Positions 43,965 through 55,195 of a DNA stretch of 64,000 bases are shown here, piece by piece. The stretch is from Canna indica. Its lineage: Eukaryota > Streptophyta > Magnoliopsida > Zingiberales > Cannaceae. The stretch lies in assembly GCA_034359265.1 (NCBI GenBank), contig CP136891.1, positions 12,538,501-12,602,500 of the forward strand. The letters run 5' to 3'. A model generated the notes under the pieces. It did no database searches. It saw only the letters and a program-made list of their open reading frames with translations, and was not told the DNA's origin. The position numbers and the translations under genes are program-made. Position 1 is the first letter of the stretch, and each line of letters opens with the position of its first letter.

Positions 43965-45152
43965 TTAGTCTAGCATTATGCCATTGCTGGTCTGGCCTCC
44001 ATCTTGATCAGCATTGACCTCAGTCTTCAACGAACCACATACATTGCACTCCATTAAATTAGATAGCGTACCGTCAGTTGATGGCGGCAACGGAGCCAAT
44101 GTTCCTCCGCAGTTGTCCCTATCACAGACATACCTCACAAAGAAATAGGCATGAGGGAATTTGCTATCCTCATCTCCATCTACATCAATCGCGTCCTCCT
44201 CCACGCTCTCCATTGCTTCGTCTCCTTCGTCCTCTTCCATGCCTTCATCTTCCTCCTCTTGTGCATCATCCTCCTCCTCATCATCTGACCAGTCCTTCTC
44301 CACCATACATCTATCACACTCGCATCGGAACCCATAATCCTCCAGTAGCCTCTTTTGTCTCTCAGCAAAACGCCAATTCACCGGGAAATAACTCAAACAC
44401 ACTTCCCTTCCCTCGGGAATGTCGTGGATTGCCCTCACGACAATGTCAGTGTTCCTCTCCCCGCCCTTATCGACATAATCGAACCGGCAAGCGTTCGGCA
44501 GGCAATCATGGTTGAAAAAGGAGGCGTTTGGATAGACCCCATACGCCCTCACGCTCCTATCCCCGCCGTCGAACGGCTCCATCAGCCCAAATGCGTTCGC
44601 TTTATCCTTGGAGAGGAGTGTGGTGGTGAGTTCGAGGGAGAATCCGGAGGGGGGCGAAGGTACAACGGAGGAGAGAAGGGAGTGGAGAGCCGAGGCGTCG
44701 ACATCAGCGGGAGCGGAAGCGGCGCCATGGAGGGAGAGGAGACGTTGAAAGTCGGAGGGAGAGTTGACGGCGAGATTGTAGGCGGCGAGGAGGAAGAACG
44801 CCGGAGAGAGGAGGTCGGGGGGAATGGATATGGGAAGGCGGGAAAGGGCGAGGCAGAGGTACGGTGTGTGTGAAGCGAGGCAGCGAGGGGAGCAGAAGGA
44901 GGCAGCAGCCGGGGAGTTGGAGCAGTGGAAGGTGCAGCGTGTAGCGGAGGACGGGAGGGAGCGGAAGCAGCGAGAGCAGCAGGTGGAAGCGGCGGCAGCG
45001 CTGGCGGGGTAGAGGAGGAGGGGGGAGTCGGAGAGGATGACCTCGCCGGGCTTTATGGGGCGGGTGGCGACGAGGGCGCGGCCGCGGTCGGGTATCTCGG
45101 CGAGGTTCACAAGGGTTTCGACGGCGGTGGAAGTCATGGGTTTTGTCAGCAA
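43965..45152 (-). CDS. ASHR2: SET-domain lysine methyltransferase, ASHR2-like (SMYD-related)
   Basis: This is a single-exon, GC-rich frame of 395 residues. SET proteins transfer methyl groups from S-adenosylmethionine to lysines. ASHR2 is the Arabidopsis SMYD-like member, named as a histone methyltransferase. Visible features are the N-terminal SET part RGRALVATRPIKPGEVIL (23-40), a cysteine-rich MYND-like insert (C58 to C91), and the SET core NHDCLPN (214-220) with GREVCLSYFPVNW (248-260). A post-SET CECDRC cluster (277-282) follows, then a long acidic run of Asp and Glu (289-330) and a C-terminal CDRDNCGG ... CNVCG zinc-binding-like pair. Length is close to what I recall for ASHR2. Met1 or Met6 (45137) could start. 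No lesion is seen. Substrate is unknown. Confidence 0.85.
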   Translation of the reverse strand: MLTKPMTSTAVETLVNLAEIPDRGRALVATRPIKPGEVILSDSPLLLYPASAAAASTCCSRCFRSLPSSATRCTFHCSNSPAAASFCSPRCLASHTPYLCLALSRLPISIPPDLLSPAFFLLAAYNLAVNSPSDFQRLLSLHGAASAPADVDASALHSLLSSVVPSPPSGFSLELTTTLLSKDKANAFGLMEPFDGGDRSVRAYGVYPNASFFNHDCLPNACRFDYVDKGGERNTDIVVRAIHDIPEGREVCLSYFPVNWRFAERQKRLLEDYGFRCECDRCMVEKDWSDDEEEDDAQEEEDEGMEEDEGDEAMESVEEDAIDVDGDEDSKFPHAYFFVRYVCDRDNCGGTLAPLPPSTDGTLSNLMECNVCGSLKTEVNADQDGGQTSNGIMLD

Positions 45153-45349
45153 GCTCGCGCGATCGCCGTCGCTGAAGGAGAAGGACAGGGCAGATCGTTC
45201 GATGGGGTTAAGAAAGATGGATTTACGTTTATATCCCTACGAATTTTGGGTTTGTGGATTTAAGTGAATAGATAGAGATCCACTCGGAAGTATGTCAGAT
45301 GACATTTCAATGTATTTACTTATGAACGCCAGTTCGTCTTATTATATAC

Positions 45350-46290
45350 AGGGTAAGGGCGTTAGGGCGATTCGCCCTCCAACTATTAAAAATGAGGTCA
45401 AAATACTTCTATATATATATATATTAGACAAATAAAATTATTAAAAAATATTTTTATTTTGAACTAAATATTCAACTGACAAACGATACTAACGATATCC
45501 AATCATAAACTAACATGTAGGACATCAGATAACACACACTCTCTCTCATTCAACAAAAAATAATAAAAAGGGTTGAGTGATTTTTGCCCTCGAACTATTG
45601 GATATGAGATAAAAATACTCTTAAATTTTGTTTTAATTGATTTTTACTATTAGACAAACGAAAACGGTTGAAAAATACTTTTATTTTAAACGAAATATTT
45701 AATTGGTAAACATCACTAATGATGTCTAATTATAAGCTCACACGCATGACACTAGATTACACACTCTCTCTCAATCAACAATAAAAAAAATAAAATAAAA
45801 TATATAATGTGGCATATTGTTTTTTAAATTATTTTTTACTATGTTAGAAATGTAATTTAATTTTAGAGAGAAATTGTCATTTGACATCCTATGTGTCCAC
45901 TTGTGATTGGACGTCGTTAGTATCGTTTGCCAACGGGATATTCTATCCAAAATAATGACATTTTTCAATAGTTTTTATTTGTCTAAAGGTAAAAATTGAT
46001 CGAGTTTGTGAGTATTTTTACTCGTTTCCAATAGTTCGAGGGCAAAAATCACTCATGCTGATTGGGAGAGAGTGTGTCATCTGGCGTCCTACGTGTCAGC
46101 TTGTGATTGGATGCTGTCAATGTCGTTTGTCATATGGGTATTTTGTCCAAAATATAAATATTTTTCAATAATTTTCATTTGTCTAATGGTAAATTAAAAT
46201 CGATCAAAAATAAAGTTTGAGAGTATTTTTACCCATTTTTCAATAGTTCAAGAGCAAAAATCATCTTTAACCCTTATATCTAATATGATT
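45350..46290. mobile_element. Mutator-like non-coding repeat, inverted long repeats
   Basis: Blocks with GGGCAAAAATCACT, TTTGTCCAAAATA, ATTTTCATTTGTCTAA and GAGAGAGTGTGT occur on the right in one orientation (45840-46290) and on the left inverted (45350-45760), each repeated twice. Outer ends lie near AGGGTAAGGGCG (45352) and TTTAACCCTT (about 46276). There is no coding frame. The long, repeated terminal inverted repeats resemble non-autonomous Mutator-like elements. No target duplication was secured. Confidence 0.5.
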
Positions 46291-46379
46291 TGGAGGAGCC
46301 ATTTTGCACTCGCTTTTTAATGCTTATTTGTTCTATATTTTTTTACTCAAAAGTATTTAAAAACTCAAAATTATATATT

Positions 46380-46890
46380 TTTTTTAAAAAATTATTACTA
46401 CACTACTCCTGACATTTGATTGACATCAAGAATTCGTTAATGGAGCTAACGTGTCATGCGACGTGTCATTCACTAATATAATCACTCGACACGTCATATG
46501 TCAAATGTACTATTTTGCCCATCACATTTGTCTGGAGGCTCTATTTTGCCCCTTAGGTTTTTCTGACGTAAAAATACCCTTACAGTAACAAAAAATGATG
46601 CAAAATTACATTATTTTTTAAATAGTCTTCATGTCTCGTTAACAATATCGACGTGACATCCGACACATCGAATTTTGACTAAAATACTTTCCACATTAAT
46701 GTGGTACCCACGTTCCACCAATTCACCGTTCCGCAGATGTCGCTACTTAAACCCTAAAATTCGACACTTCAGATGTCACGTCATCATCATTAACAAGACA
46801 CGGACAACATTTCAATACAAGGGTAATTTTGCACTTCTTCTTTTGTTACTTTAGGAGCTTTTTTGCTTAAAAGAACTCGAGGAACAAAAT
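46380..46890. mobile_element. Second repeat of the same kind, upstream of the 47-kb gene
   Basis: The segment contains GACATTTGATTGACATC, CACGTCATATGTCAAATG, TTTTGCCCCTTAGG and, inverted, CATCCGACACATCG with CGGACAACATTTC. It has no coding sense and looks like a decayed terminal-inverted-repeat element. Borders are uncertain. Confidence 0.35.
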
Positions 46891-48260
46891 AATATATTTG
46901 GCAAATAATATGCCGATGATTATATTAGCGAATAACACGTCTATGACACGGAGCTTCAGTTGGAATTCATCCGCTGTAATGCCTCAATGTTGCCTGTCTA
47001 TCTTGTTTCAGTTGATTCACAATCAACTATGGAAGAAACAGTCATGGTAGGTGATGACCTTATGCTGGGGCCCCCATCACCTATCATTCCTCCAGAAATT
47101 GCATCTCATGTTCTTTCAGGCCTTGACTTATGCGATGGACTATTGAGGAATCCTTTTTTATGTAAGTGATAATGGATCATGTCATATTCCTCTTTATTGG
47201 TGTGAGTGTTGGTTCATCCTATATAATATGATGATATTCAGTCATTCACTTATAATTCTTTTAGGCTTGCAAATCAATGACATTGAACCATTTTGCCAAG
47301 ATGAGATTGTCTTGTACCAAGAGTGTGTTGCAAAAAGGGTTAGTAACATTTAGGTTCTCCTCCATCGAGTTACACTGAATTTTAATTGGTTCCCAGTAAC
47401 ATATTATCCTGTGGATCGAACTGCAAGCAGGATAAATAGCTAAGAGAAAGGCTTTTAGATAGTGAGCACAAGTTGGGTTTGTCAATGGCGTTGGATGAAG
47501 CAAAGGAAAGAGCTGCTCAACTTCAATCTGATGTTAAATCTCTAGAAAGGTCCAAAGCTTTTTTGTTTTTGTTTTTCAATTTACCATATTGCATTGCATT
47601 TGTATTCACACTTCACAGTAGATGTAATTGGTATTTGTACTTTTACAGATATGTAATATATACATAGAAGAATCCACATATGTTATCATGGAAGATTTGT
47701 CGCATGATAGTTGATTTAATTGGCAGAATTATACAACCTAATATTTTCACCAAAAGTTTGAATTGAGGTTTTATCTAGACCTATGCTTGTTAATCCAACA
47801 TTTGAATTCACTGCTACAAGCCTACAACTCCAAAGCAGGATACTGCACCATGATTTTGTATTTATCTGATAGTTTGGGACCTTTGGGTTTCACGAAGGGA
47901 ATTGATCCGAACAAATGTTGAATCCGCATAATCCATATTATGAAATCGGGTCGGATTCGGATTTGTCCAAATAAATCCGCATATTATGAAATCACCGTTC
48001 CTATATTGGGCTTTTGGCCTTTTACATCGAGGCCCGTGATGGTTGGACTGAGCATGACTGCCTATGTAAAAGACATTCCGATCCCTATCGCTTTCGCTCG
48101 AGGGCATTGTCTTGGGTTTCTTTCTTTCATGGATCATCGTGTTCTAGTCCGGCGATCCCTCCCTCCACGAGCCGGAACAGGAAGAACAAGCGGCGTTGGG
48201 CGCTTCTTGTTCTCGGCGACAGTGCGGGAAGCCGATCACCTTCGTCTCGGCGTGCGCGGC

Positions 48261-51200
48261 ATGAAGAGTCGGGGGAGGAAGATGAATCGCGGTAGAACCG
48301 GGGAGAACGTTGGATTCCACCCGTCGGATGATCGGTTCCAGATTAAGAAGTGGTGCGGCGAGCACTCGAAGGATCGTGCCACCGGCAAGATGGATTCTTG
48401 CAACCATGCGGATGAAAAGGTGGAGCCTCCGGCCACGGAGTGGCCGCCGGAGTGGTTATGACCGCCCTTCCCTCCGGGAGATCGGCGACTAATTGTTCAA
48501 GTCGTGGTCTCTAGAGGAAGTTGGGATGCATCGAGTCTGAGAGTTGCACCGGAAGGAAGAAAAATGCTGGAGAACGAATACAATCTTGGACGGGAATCGG
48601 GAAAGCAAGGTTTGCTCTGTACGGTTGTGCCGGAGCAAGGTGAATGGCGAGAAATTCGTCTGCAAGACTCTTCCTAGGAACGGTGAGGAGACACTGCACC
48701 GTGAGGTGGACACCCTGGCATTATTATCTTGAAGACCGTCTTTGAGAACTGCGAGCTCGATCCATCTTGTGATGGAGCTCTCCTCCGGGGGCGGCTCATT
48801 GACCAGAAAAGCAAGGCAGGACGGTATTCAGAGCAGAGAGCATCCACTCTGATAAAGGAGTTAATATCGTATTGCCACGAGATGGGCGTACTGCACACGG
48901 ACATGTAGCCGGAAAACTTCCTTCTTATGACCTCCGGAAGGTTGAAGCTTGCTGACTTTGGATTGGCAGTCCCAGTTACAAAAGGTATTGATTTTACCTT
49001 GCTGTATGATAGTTATTTTTATAACATGCCATTCATGTATTAGTATGCTAACTTGATCACAAATTAATTGCATTACATCTCCATCCAAATGCATGTTTAT
49101 ATCTTGATTATTAGCATATAGTCATGTGGGTCATTGTTAATTACTCTCCCACAATAGTTGACAAATTGCTATATGAGTGTTTGTAATTGTATTTAATATA
49201 AAGAAATAAAGTGTTTGGTTCTTGATTTGCTGGAGGATTTATGCCTTTATAAATATCTTTTACATATTAGAGTATCTAGGTACTCAATAGGAAGAAGTTG
49301 GAAGAGTGAATTGGGTAGGAAATAATTTGTTTAATGAAATGAAATTAGAAGCTTTATTGCCTTAATTCATTACAGTACATAATCTTTTAGATTTTCCACA
49401 TCTGGAAAAATGTTGCAAGCATCAAGATTAACTTAGACACCCTGTAAAGACATTAAGGTACAAAGGATGATGTGATTGTAGTTTTCATTCCCACTGTGAC
49501 ACCAAAAAGCTTCTGGTCTAGCCTTAGCTATGATATTAAAAATCTTTGTGAGGGTGAGTCTTGTTTAGTCTTTGTAATAATTTCAATTATATTTTTTTAA
49601 TATAAAACATGTACAAATGATTCTCAAGATAAGACCTATCAGTTCGTCCGAAGACAATTTTGAATGTATTCAGAATGCATATTACAAATTTATTTCTTTT
49701 GAGACAAAAGTTTTAGTGTCCTGTTCTATTAGGACTTGGCAGATGAATTCTCTCACAAGTTTGTTTCTTAGATTTGATTCTTCTTACAATTTTGTTGAAT
49801 CTTCTTAAAGGTGCGGATGGAAAGAAAGTAAATGATGATTATGTTTTCTTTATATAGAATCCAAAGTAAATGATTATTGGTTCGACCTGGATAAACTTTA
49901 GTAGGGACTTTTGGAGAAATAATCAGCTTAAGAGTGGATTAGAGTTATGCTTTAACCCAGATAATTTTGAATCTATTCAGAATGCATAGTACAATTTTAT
50001 TTGCTTTGAGGGAAAAGTTTCAGTGTCCTGTTCTAATAGGACTTGGCAGATGAATTCTCTCACAAGTTTATTTCTTAGATTTTATTCTTCTTGCAAATCT
50101 GTTGAATCTTCTTAAAGGTCCAGATGGAAAGAAAGCAAATGATGATTATGTTTTCTTTATATAGGATCCAAAGCAAATGATTATTGGTTCGACCTGGATA
50201 AACTTTAGTGGGAGTTTTGGAGAAATAATCAGCTTAAGAGTGGATTTGAGTTTATGCTTTAACCTAGATAACCTGGTAATATTGATTGTTCAATAAAAAA
50301 AATAGTAGCTCGTTGCCTAGATAACCTAGTTTGTCGGATAGCAAGCATTTAAACAAAAAAAGGAGAAAGTTTAAAGCATAGATCTAAGGAGTGGTTCATG
50401 CAACAGCATGTGCACACATATATCCAGTTTGGTCAAGAAAGTAAAGCCACATCGTGAATCACAAGAGAATTGAGTTCAAGTCCAAATCAAATTTTGAGTG
50501 CACACGTACTTGACATGGGCCAAACTGTTGCTAATATGATTGGCTTGTATCTAGCTAGCATAGGAAAATTGATGCACACTGGCATGTTATAATGGATCAA
50601 TATCATGCACTAACAGATATTAATTTCTCAAGTATCTTTTAGGTAGAAAAATGTTGTTGGGCAATGGCCTTGCAGATTCATGATTCTTTCTTTTCCAAGT
50701 CATTTTTTACAAGTTATAATTAAATTACTGATGCTCTTTGAATGAGGTCTTATGAACTTCAATTTTGCTGGCTGCATGGGCCATCTTATTGTTGACTGCA
50801 TATATATACCCCTAGTTTGATTGATATGTTGCAAAGATGTAATACATGTTTTCTAAGTGCACTTTGGTATAATTTAGGACAAAATTACCATCAGTATAAA
50901 GCCAATGATTGTCATTCTACTTTAGGTTCTATTTGATTTGTATATGTTTGCAAGAAATATGTCTTTGCCGTATAGTTTGTAAAATCAGCTGGTTCCACAT
51001 CTGAATTGGCCAAATTGGATCAAGATCCAGAGTGGCAGAGTGGTTCATTCAAACTTTGCATGAACGAACACTGAACTCCCTTTTGGTTCAATCTATGACT
51101 CTGCAGTTAAACTCGGCCTTGGAAATCAGTTCAATTTTTCTTTGCCTTTATTATTATTTGTTGATTGACATGTATTGACAGTGATTAAGATGATAGTATG

Positions 51201-51600
51201 ACTGTAGTGTATGAGTAATTAAAAATTTGCACGCTCCGTACTACGACTACATCTATTTTTATTTCATTGTAATACCTCTGCCATTGCTACAGAGTAATAA
51301 TGACTCTTAATGGTTAATTGGTGCATATTTTTTCATTTTGTTGGAGGATTGTCCTAATTTTTTTTAAATTTTTTATTCAAACAGGTCAGAAGTTGTCTTT
51401 ATTGCTGGAAGCCCAGCATATTTGGCACAGGAGGCGCTCATGGGGAACATTTTTACTGATTGAGTTAGATAATAAGGTGTCCATGGATGATGATATGACC
51501 AATCTTATTGGCGATAACTTGAGAACTCTGTAGTTGGCATGTAAATAATCATTGACATCCTTGCTGACCAAGGAACTTGCGCCTCGTTTTGGTCGCAAAA
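48261..51600 (+). pseudogene. PEPKR2: PEPKR2-type protein kinase pseudogene, plus-strand copy
   Basis: This is a relic of a PEP-carboxylase-kinase-related Ser/Thr kinase. Exon 1 (about 48261-48984) carries the N-terminal region with VMTALPSGR and CIESESCTGRKK, then kinase pieces in several frames: NEYNLGRESGK, KVNGEKFVCKTLPRNGEET, EMGVLHTDM and SGRLKLADFGLAVPVTK. The catalytic HRDIKPEN has become HTDM-stop-PEN. Exon 2 starts at 51385 after an acceptor and shows GQKLS then, in another frame, FIAGSPAYLAQEALMGN (activation segment). Because the intron 48985-51384 sits where this family has one, the copy is not a processed pseudogene. Many frameshifts and stops make it dead. Upstream sequence (48000-48100) may be an old promoter. 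Confidence 0.75.
49653..50266. repeat. Two-unit tandem duplication, period about 307 bp
   Basis: The segment starting GACAATTTTGAATGTATTCA at 49653 recurs at 49960 with few differences. Both include CTTGGCAGATGAATTCTCTC, GATGATTATGTTTTCTTTAT and GAGAAATAATCAGCTTAAGA. The duplication lies inside the intron of the plus-strand kinase pseudogene. It has no coding sense. Confidence 0.85.
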
Positions 51601-51924
51601 TCTTTTTGCTGATCACTTGTCATGGAATGTATGAAAATATGCTTGTCCATTTGCTGGCAAGACTTAGATTAACTGAAAATGATCAATGGAGTTAGTTATC
51701 ATCAGATTATTTTCCCCCATATCTTGATGTTCACGTACCAAACAGAGTTGTCAATGTGTGCTTGCGTTGCTTTGGTTTTTTGCTTTCCTATTTTTTCAAT
51801 CATCTACCAGGTCCACAAACATAAATCTGGTGGGTGAGTAGAAGTCCAAACAAAGGACCTACTGTGTGATGTCAAGTTAGCATGCTAACACATGTATGAC
51901 ATGTGATAAAAATAGCTTTCATAA

Positions 51925-52575
51925 AGCAAGATAAAATCAATATTGTAACTCAGACAGCCAATCTAAAGTCAGCAAGCTCCAACCTTCTGTGCTCATCTCA
52001 TGGCAATACTTGGACAATTGATATTAACTCCTTTATTAGTGTGGCTCTTCTCAGCTCTGAATACCTTCCTTGCTTGCTCCATCACAAGATTGATGTGTTC
52101 GCAATCCTCAAAAACGGTCTTCAAGGTAACAATGCAAGGATAGCCAGATATGTACTGCATAATCTCTAACTCACGATGCACTGTCTCTTCATTGTTCTTG
52201 TTTTTAGGAAGAGCCTTGAAAGTAAATTTCTCGCCACTCACCTTGCTCCAACACAACTATATAGAGAAACATTCCTTTCCTTATTTTTTGTCCAAGAAGG
52301 TATTCATTCTCTAACATTTTCTTCCTTTGATGCTTGTTTAAGACTCGATGCAGCCCAACTTCCTCTTGAGGCCATGGTCGAAAAAAAAATCAATCACCAA
52401 TTTCTCGAAGGGAGGGGCGGTTGAACCACTATGGCGGTCACTCCGCGACTGGAGGATTCCATTTTTTCAGCGGCATAATCTTTCAAGTGCTTGTCTCACT
52501 ACTTCTTGATCTGGCGCAGGTCATCTAACAAAGTGGAATCCTACATTTTTCCCCCCAAGTTCTACCACAATTCCT
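51925..52575 (-). pseudogene. PEPKR2: PEPKR2-type protein kinase pseudogene, minus-strand copy
   Basis: This is a second, more decayed copy of the same kinase exon in the opposite orientation. It aligns with 48285-48990: the stretch before the start (AGGATTCCACTTTGTTAGATG against TGGATTCCACCCGTCGGATG), GRKMLENEYLLGQ, KVSGEKFTFKALPKN, ETVHRELEIMQYISGYPCIVTLK and a final degenerate DFG region. One frame (51993-52256) is open for 87 codons, but the glycine loop is shifted and the catalytic loop is lost. With the plus-strand copy it forms an inverted pair about 3 kb apart. Confidence 0.7.
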
Positions 52576-52579
52576 CTTT

Positions 52580-54180
52580 GTCCTCTCGACTCTTCAAGAA
52601 TTTATTGCTTTGTGTGAATTTGAGCAAGAACTTTTTCTCGATCTTTTACCACCTAAAGGTAATGATTTTAGTCATATTTTTTTTTTGCTTTATTCTTTAG
52701 TACAGTGGCAATGGACTGATGGTGATCAACTATTATTGGTGACCGTTAACTTCCAAAAGCCCAAAAGTAATGATGCCCATAAATCTGTCGGCTCCTCATT
52801 TTCTTATTTAGTTGCCCTTTCCATTTGGTTTATTGTTTTTTGCTTGTCAATGTTATTCGTCAAATTTGATGATAGGGTTGTTATAAATGTTTAATTTACA
52901 AGTTAATGAACTTATTTTGGAGCTATGAATCGGAGGCGATAACCTAATATTGGTGTTTCACAATCTTCATATAGCCCTACATTTTTCTATACTTATTCTA
53001 ATGCAATCACCCTCTTAAGTTCATGTTAATATTCCAATTTAATTTTTCAAATTGGTATGACTAAATTTCTTACTTTATTGAATTATCTAAAAGTTCATTT
53101 TTTTTTTGGCAGGAACACATTGAAGCAAATCATGACATGATATTTAAGTTGTTAGAATATAGGTTTTAAAAGGAGAGGTCACTTGTTTTCTAACATCAAA
53201 ATTTCATGTTTAATATTCATATTCTTATATAGCATGTTAATTAAATAATTAATTCGTTACTCTAGCAATAATTCAATTAATAATTAATTGAATAATTATA
53301 GAAATTAATTAATTATTGCACTAGCCGACATTATTACGTCAAAAGAGTGGCAATTACCTTCAAGCGATCACTAATTGAGGGTCCATCGCTCGTCATATGA
53401 AGAGTGTCCATTCCATTCATGAGCCATGAGCGTCACCTGGTAAGCAAAAAGATAATTACTTTATTTATTTATTTATTATTATTATACCTAATATTTATCT
53501 TATTGTAGGTGATGCGCAATGAGTAGAGTACACTTATACCTATTGACTCTCTTAGGGTCTTCAAGCTACTTAAAGGTATCAATGTGCCCTCATGTGGGTA
53601 GTTTATAAGCAGGACGGCATAGACGATTCTGGTAAGTAAATATTTAATTAACCTATTATTTCAATAATTTATTTCGTGTTCTACTAGCTAATTAATTAAA
53701 TTGAATTTAATTTTACCGATGGACGGGTGATGATCAAATGACGCAGATGTTGTAGTATATGAGACATCTTGCATCTCTATGGCCCGGTGCTCCACACACA
53801 CACCCCTCCCCGCCCCTCCTCCTCATCATTTGATGCGACGACATTAGCATCATCCATCATCATCGTCGATGCCAAATGATGCGCTTCCCATTTAGTCGAT
53901 TGCCTCGCCGCAGCTGCCGCCTAGTCTTGCGCCATGATTTTGTATATTTATTTTGTAAATACGATAGTTACATTTTTTATACATTGATGCATACATACAT
54001 TTCATCGTTGTTGTGGAGATTATTTTGATACATTTGGTGTAAATAATAAATTTTGATGTATATATTTGACGGTTATTTAATACTTCTTGTGTTCTTTGAT
54101 GTGTATATTTGTTGTTTCATACATTCAAATATAAACTATAAATAGGATATTTCAATTTTTTGAATTTTGACGTATTGGCG
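52580..54180. other. Remainder of the large intron, AT-rich
   Basis: No family was recognised. A plus-strand frame at 52610-52894 ends in a hydrophobic stretch (SYLVALSIWFIVFCLSMLFV) but matches nothing I know. The segment 53300-53900 contains repeated TTAATTAATT words and a (CA)-rich spot near 53790. Confidence 0.35.
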
Positions 54181-54183
54181 TAG

Positions 54184-54375
54184 CCGCACAGACCGCAGGT
54201 GACGAACATGATCTTCATGGAGAAGAAGAACAACGCGATGGAGTTCTTCCCGAGAGGGTGGCTGGAGCTGGCCGGTGTTGGGCAACACGTGTTACGGTAG
54301 GTGGCGGACTACACCAGAATTCGGCATCATGGAGCGCGGAATGATCCACGAGGAGAGGAATGCATGGAGCAGTAG
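54184..54375 (+). pseudogene. Fragment of a GT61-type (DUF563) glycosyltransferase
   Basis: The plus-strand frame reads PQVTNMIFMEKKNNAMEFF, PRGWLELAGVGQHV, a stop (TAG), then VADYTRIRHHG. The HGAQLTN-like start and FFPRGWLELAGVGQ resemble the C-terminal half of plant GT61 glycosyltransferases. The neighbouring exons are absent and the frame is broken. The assignment is by resemblance only. Confidence 0.4.
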
Positions 54376-55195
54376 AAGAGCCGATGCTTCCCCTATCAGA
54401 TATATCATCATTTTTGTTTTCAATTGACCAATTATATGTCCCATACTATACATCTTTAACTAGAAACTGGAAACTGCTTACATTTAGGAAAATGCTTTTA
54501 TCCCCAATTACAGCCACTGGTAAGCCTAACTGATAAACCATGATAAGGTATTGCTCTAATAACCATATTTATGAAAATGTGGTATCTGAGATGCATGGAG
54601 GAAAAAAATCCAGTATCTGCTTACTCATCATGCTGTCTCTATGACATGGGATTTGTTACTGATGATTTGACTGTTTTCATTAGCTATTTATGAAGTTTGA
54701 TCTGCCCTGTCCAAGGCACATGGTTCTTGCAAGTGGAGTTGGAAGGCATTGAAGGTTTCCGCCAGCGCTGGAGCTCGCATGGACGCATTCAGGATACCAA
54801 GTAGTAGTCCAAATTTTTCCTTGTGATTTTTTTTATTATCTTTGTTATGATTCTTCATATGATTTTTGTATTGCAACTATATAAAGCTTAAAAACCTGTG
54901 TGAAAACATAATAAGAATCTTAAACAGTTGACAGTTGGTACTGTGGGTTTATAGCTTCATGATTTACTGATTTTTTTCAACACTTGTAGTTTCATGTATC
55001 AGAAGCTAATGTTTATTTATATTTTTCTCTTTCTTTTTCTTTCCTACTGATTAATTTCTTTTGTTTCTTTTCTTTTCTTGTTTGTGCAGAGGAAGATTGG
55101 AATCTTTGAACCAGGGAATTGTAAAGAGGAAACCTGATAAGACTCAAGAAGAGCCTAAAGGAGCTAATGCCAAGAAGAAATATATTTTTTGGTAG

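Larger units (their letters stand above)
47029..55195 (+). pseudogene. Broken five-exon plant gene of unknown function (At5g49210-like)
   Basis: Exons are 47029-47161, 47265-47338, 47431-47549, 54716-54800 and 55090-55195, joined in phase by GT-AG introns. The product resembles a short plant-conserved protein of unknown function, with PPEIASHVLSGLDLCDGLLR, LQINDIEPFCQDEIVLYQEC, LDSEHKLGLSMALDEAKERA, GIEGFRQRWSSHGRIQDTK and RLESLNQGIVKRKPDK. The middle part looks coiled-coil. Two lesions are seen: TAG at 47437-47439 in exon 3, and an apparent one-G insertion near 54738-54741 in exon 4 that shifts frame before GIEGF and exposes TGA. The donor of exon 3 (GTCCAA) is weak. Intron 3 is 7.2 kb and carries two kinase pseudogenes. 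I call it a pseudogene, but the TAG could be skipped by a nearby acceptor, so transcription should not be excluded. The Arabidopsis identity is from memory. Confidence 0.65.

Noticed and set aside
44078..45267. Plus-strand open frames over the SET gene
   Set aside because: They are low-complexity shadow frames of a GC-rich minus-strand exon.
52610..52894. Plus-strand frame with a hydrophobic segment
   Set aside because: It is AT-rich DNA that gives a hydrophobic stretch by chance. No homology was recognised.
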